DNA of 64,000 nucleotides from CAJXMH01 sp040220135. GTDB lineage: Bacteria > Bacteroidota > Bacteroidia > Flavobacteriales_E > Vicingaceae. Location of the stretch: NCBI GenBank assembly GCA_040220135.1, contig JAVJTT010000026.1, positions 180,385 through 244,384 on the forward strand. The letters run 5' to 3'. Of the stretch, positions 61,709-64,000 are shown one piece after another; position 1 is the stretch's first letter, and each line of letters opens with the position of its first letter. The translations under genes were made by a program, and so were the position numbers. The notes beneath the pieces are model-generated. The model had not been told where the DNA came from, made no database searches, and saw nothing but the letters and a program-made list of their open reading frames with translations.

Positions 61709-62002
61709 GTGAGGGTAATTGCAAAAAGAACTTTACGAGATTTTTGGACGGATCATGCTGACTGCGAAGAGCAATTGAAGTCTTGGTTTAGAGAAACTGA
61801 AAAGTCAAACTGGAGAGATCTGAATGAGTTAAAAAGTGATTACCCAAGTGCAAGTATTCTTAAGGACAATAGAATCGTTTATAATATAAAAGGCAACCAT
61901 TATCGATTGATTGTAAAGTTCAATTTCGAATTTCAAATATGCTGGATAAGATTTATCGGCACTCATGCAGAATATGATAAAATTGACGCTAACAAGATAT
62001 AA
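61709..62002 (+). CDS. higB: HigB-type toxin
   Basis: 97 residues starting with GTG. Family features: MRVIAKRTLRDFWTDHADCEEQLKSWF, TEKSNWRDLNELKSDYPSASIL, and the C-terminal FIGTHAEYDKIDA motif of type II HigB toxins (ribosome-dependent mRNA endonucleases). The toxin gene comes first, as in other HigBA pairs; higA follows after 2 nt. It has its own operator-promoter. Confidence 0.93.
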   Translation: MRVIAKRTLRDFWTDHADCEEQLKSWFRETEKSNWRDLNELKSDYPSASILKDNRIVYNIKGNHYRLIVKFNFEFQICWIRFIGTHAEYDKIDANKI

Positions 62003-62004
62003 TT

Positions 62005-62364
62005 ATGAAAATAGTACCGATTAGAAGTAAAAAAGATTATCAAAATGCGCTCAACAGACTAGAGGACATTTTTGATGCAAAAAAAGGAACTGAAGAAGGT
62101 GACGAATTAGAAATTCTTTCTATTCTTATAGACCAATATGAAAATGAAAACTTCCCAATTGGAATGCCCGACCCTATTGAAGCGATAAAGTTTCGGATGG
62201 AACAAATGGGGATGAAGCAAAAAGATTTAGCAGAAGTTGTTGGATTCAAAAGTAGAGTTAGTGAGATTTTAAATAAAAAACGAAAATTAACTTTACAGAT
62301 GATTCGGAAATTACATACTACTCTTCACATACCGACAGAAGTTCTAGTTCAAGAATATAAATAA
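62005..62364 (+). CDS. higA: HigA-type antitoxin (HTH DNA-binding)
   Basis: 119 residues. The N-terminal ~60 residues form the toxin-binding region; the C-terminal HTH_XRE domain shows MEQMGMKQKDLAEVVGFKSRVSEILNKKRKLTLQMIRKLHTTLHI. It should neutralise HigB and repress the operon at the palindrome upstream. Confidence 0.93.
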   Translation: MKIVPIRSKKDYQNALNRLEDIFDAKKGTEEGDELEILSILIDQYENENFPIGMPDPIEAIKFRMEQMGMKQKDLAEVVGFKSRVSEILNKKRKLTLQMIRKLHTTLHIPTEVLVQEYK

Positions 62365-62395
62365 AAACCAGTTGCTTACAAAAACTATAAAATAC

Positions 62396-62418
62396 CTACC
62401 CGACCCGCAGGCGGGTAG
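62396..62418. repeat. CTACCCG/CGGGTAG hairpin
   Basis: Perfect 7-bp arms 62396-62402 and 62412-62418 around a 9-nt loop, 31 nt after the higA stop. Possible terminator or REP-like element. Confidence 0.6.
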
Positions 62419-62604
62419 CCGCAGTCAACGTTTGGCAAAGGCTTGATTACCTTTAGTGCTTAATTTAACTGACACTGCTTGCGGCTACATTACATAGTCG
62501 GAGCGTTGTGTTCAATTGCAAAACGCACAAACGATTTTCCGTAAAGCGTTATAGATAGATCCTTTACACTTTTCTTGACTTAAAAACTTTCGGACTGAGA
62601 AATA

Positions 62605-62627
62605 TTAAAATCCGCTAGGATTTTTAA
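62605..62627. terminator. AAAATCC/GGATTTT hairpin with T-run
   Basis: TTAAAATCC (62605-62613) and GGATTTTTAA (62618-62627) pair around GCTA. AAAATCCG/CGGATTTT recurs at 63632. Could be a weak terminator. Confidence 0.45.
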
Positions 62628-62785
62628 TTGGGCGGCCGGACAAATCAGCGAGCCGGCGAGGGACAGTGAGCGGAAGCTTTGATTTGTCTTGACTTTTTCG
62701 TTCTTTTTGGTCAAGCAAAAAGGACAGAGAATTAAACTTAAAAGATTGACCACCAAAACGCTAAAGAAAAAATAACTGAACACAT

Positions 62786-63080
62786 CAGCACCTCAAACAC
62801 ATGTGTACAAGGTTTTTCAATAACCATTCGTCTGGCAAAAAGGCCATACCGCGAGCCGCTCCTGCCTGCAGTAGCTGAAAGCTACTTTCGGCGAAGGCAC
62901 GGGCGCAGCGAAGTAATTGCCTCTACTTTACTTTTGTTTGGCGTAGTTTTAACTACTAAGATTCGCCGTGCTTCGATTTAGCTTCTGAGGTTTCAGCAGC
63001 TTTCCCGCCAAAGGCGGATAAATCGCTACTTTAGTAGTCCTAATCAAAAACCGGCACACCTGCTTTAGCCAAACCGTTAG
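62786..63080 (+). repeat. Repeat B, copy 2: long nested fold-back element
   Basis: 295 nt, same order and orientation as 61349-61646 with scattered point differences. Begins CAGCACCTCAAACACATGTG (left CTAAC replaced by sequence TAACTGAACACAT just outside) and ends CCGTTAG at 63080. The inner GCTGAAAGCTAC and GTTTCAGC arms and the CCGCC-AAA-GGCGG side hairpin are kept. The next gene starts 10 nt beyond the end. Confidence 0.85.
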
Positions 63081-63090
63081 CACAAATTAC

Positions 63091-63549
63091 ATGAAATCAC
63101 TCTCGATCATAGTTTGCTTTGTTTTTTGCTTGGAGTCTTTCTCTCAATCTGATTCTCTTAGAATGGACTCATTGGTTAAAACAATAGAACAATCTTGGAA
63201 AGATTTCAATTTTAAAGATGAACATCCTGATTTTGTAGGAAGTTATGACTACCTAATTATTGACCAAGAATCTAACACAAGTTTTACAGTTGACTCTTCT
63301 GAAATTTTGATTACTGCTACTAGAAAGGATAGCATTTTATGGACTACAGACCCATGGCTTGATAATAAACTTGAAATATACAGACACAACCGACCTGTAA
63401 TTACCTATTTTAAACTGAGAACTATAAAAAAGCCTAAAAGAAAATATGAGCTTAAAGGACAAAAGTTTCTAAGAATAGGATATTCTAACTCACAATTTGG
63501 AGACATTAATATTTCGAACGGGAAATTTATATTTCTAGGTCAAGACTAA
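63091..63549 (+). CDS. Small secreted protein of unknown function
   Basis: 152 residues with a signal peptide (~1-19, LESFSQ). The rest is a mixed sequence with EHPDFVGSYDYLIIDQES and an end KFLRIGYSNSQFGDINISNGKFIFLG rich in beta strands. I recognise no domain. The gene is placed tightly behind repeat B2 and before repeat A2, with no own TAnnTTTG box, like a cassette passenger. Confidence 0.7.
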   Translation: MKSLSIIVCFVFCLESFSQSDSLRMDSLVKTIEQSWKDFNFKDEHPDFVGSYDYLIIDQESNTSFTVDSSEILITATRKDSILWTTDPWLDNKLEIYRHNRPVITYFKLRTIKKPKRKYELKGQKFLRIGYSNSQFGDINISNGKFIFLGQD

Positions 63550-63631
63550 AGTAAAACCTAGTGCTAAAACGCTGTATAGTGCATTGCGGCTAAGGCAGTC
63601 TAGTAAATCATGGTAGCTATTTGGAAGCTCG

Positions 63632-63653
63632 CAAAATCCGTTAACGGATTTTG
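63632..63653. repeat. Perfect 22-nt palindrome
   Basis: Arms CAAAATCCGTT and AACGGATTTTG are exactly complementary with no loop. The arm AAAATCCG matches the hairpin at 62605. An A-run (TAAAAAAAG) follows. Confidence 0.8.
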
Positions 63654-63699
63654 TAAAAAAAGCAAAGAAGCAAACACAAACCGACAAAAACAGCCGTAA

Positions 63700-63856
63700 A
63701 AAATTGAGTTTCTGCATTTCACAATGCTCTTTCAATGTTTTTTGTATCTTGAACGCTGAAAACCAGTGGGATGGAAAACGTATTTAAACATTAATAAGTA
63801 AGTAGAAACGTTTGTTGTTGTTTAAACACGATTAATGCAATATATATCTACGTTGG
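63700..63856 (+). repeat. Repeat A, copy 2
   Basis: Second copy of the 157-nt repeat at 60593-60749, same orientation, shared anchor words listed there. Ends CGTTGG. Together the two A copies bracket both B copies. Confidence 0.85.
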
Positions 63857-64000
63857 ACATAATTCCCCCCATAAGCCCTACCAAAATTGACCCAAATTGA
63901 AGTTTTCAATTTTTAAAGAGCTTATTAATTTCTATCGCTAACGTCAAAAAAATTCAAGAAGATTTTCGACCTTCGGTCTGACTCTCGGCAAGGCCGATTT

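Larger units (their letters stand above)
62365..62785. other. 421-nt region between HigBA and repeat B copy 2
   Basis: No gene seen; a minus-strand open frame is low quality. It holds a CTACCCG/CGGGTAG hairpin (62396-62418), a TTAAAATCC/GGATTTTTAA hairpin (62605-62627), and several CGTT(A/T/G) words (62429, 62504, 62547) that could be worn-down ends of earlier elements. Confidence 0.6.
63550..64000. other. Terminal 451-nt region holding repeat A copy 2, no gene seen
   Basis: A perfect 22-nt palindrome at 63632-63653, then repeat A2 (63700-63856), then ~140 nt of unassigned sequence. Short open frames on the minus strand are low quality. The window ends before any next gene. Confidence 0.65.

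Noticed and set aside
62580..62783. 67-residue minus-strand frame between higA and repeat B2
   Set aside because: Covers a hairpin and T-rich DNA; no start support or domain.
61349..63080. CRISPR array in the repeat region
   Set aside because: Only two copies of each repeat, far too long (157 and ~295 nt) and with genes between; no short regular spacers.
60593..63856. Insertion sequence or composite transposon bounded by repeats A
   Set aside because: No transposase gene or terminal inverted repeats of A; both A copies are in direct orientation.

Overview
This window looks like chromosomal DNA of a member of the Bacteroidota, most likely a marine Flavobacteriales/Cryomorphaceae-type organism. 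The evidence is gldB-gldC gliding genes, a protein ending in a type IX secretion (T9SS) sorting domain, ExbD pairs, Wzi-like capsule porins, FadL/OmpP1 porins, a DUF3098 protein behind ftsX, and repeated TAnnTTTG -7 promoter boxes in place of E. coli-type promoters. The placement below family level is inference; no rRNA or tRNA gene is visible.

Layout. 1-1640: end of a TolQ/ExbB-type proton channel operon with two ExbD proteins, closed by a terminator. 1.7-10 kb: housekeeping genes (CPBP protease, dusB, LolC/E-type permease, rbfA, glycosyltransferase, MsbA-like exporter, hflX). 10-16.4 kb: two secreted amidohydrolase-fold proteins, trpS, plsC, gatC. 16.5-24.6 kb: secreted SGNH hydrolase plus FadL porin, korAB 2-oxoacid:ferredoxin oxidoreductase, nadE, a small porin. 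24.6-29.7 kb: gldB-gldC, ftsX-DUF3098-truB-queA-ispD. 29.7-31.4 kb: a hairpin-rich intergenic stretch and a frameshifted T9SS cargo gene. 31.5-40.7 kb: deaminase-like amidohydrolase, rlmN, prenyl synthase, MORN lipoprotein, dnaG, mscS, a ClC channel. 40.7-50.1 kb: sulfate activation genes cysC-cysD-(four-helix-bundle insert)-cysN on the minus strand and, after deoC and two aldehyde dehydrogenase-fold genes, an SLC13 transporter with cysQ on the plus strand. 50.1-56.3 kb: GDP-L-fucose synthesis (gmd, fcl), a WecA-type initiating sugar-phosphate transferase and two Wzi-like proteins. 56.3-60.4 kb: heme O synthase, cytochrome oxidase subunits III/III/IV, SCO copper chaperone, DUF420.

60.4-64 kb is different from the rest. 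It carries two toxin-antitoxin modules and one small secreted protein, all on the plus strand, separated by two families of long near-identical repeats in the order A-B-B-A. The B repeat is about 295 nt and folds back on itself as a nested imperfect palindrome; the first copy is bounded by CTAAC and GTTAG. This resembles a gene-cassette array with attC-like sites, but no integrase is in the window, so a MITE-like element is the main alternative.

Together the sulfate-activation genes (making PAPS, with CysQ recycling PAP), the GDP-fucose genes and the envelope polysaccharide genes would fit production of a sulfated or fucosylated exopolysaccharide; this is inference because no sulfotransferase is present here. 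A second general pattern is that at least nine genes have a TAnnTTTG box ending only 4-9 nt before the start codon, which predicts leaderless or almost leaderless mRNAs.
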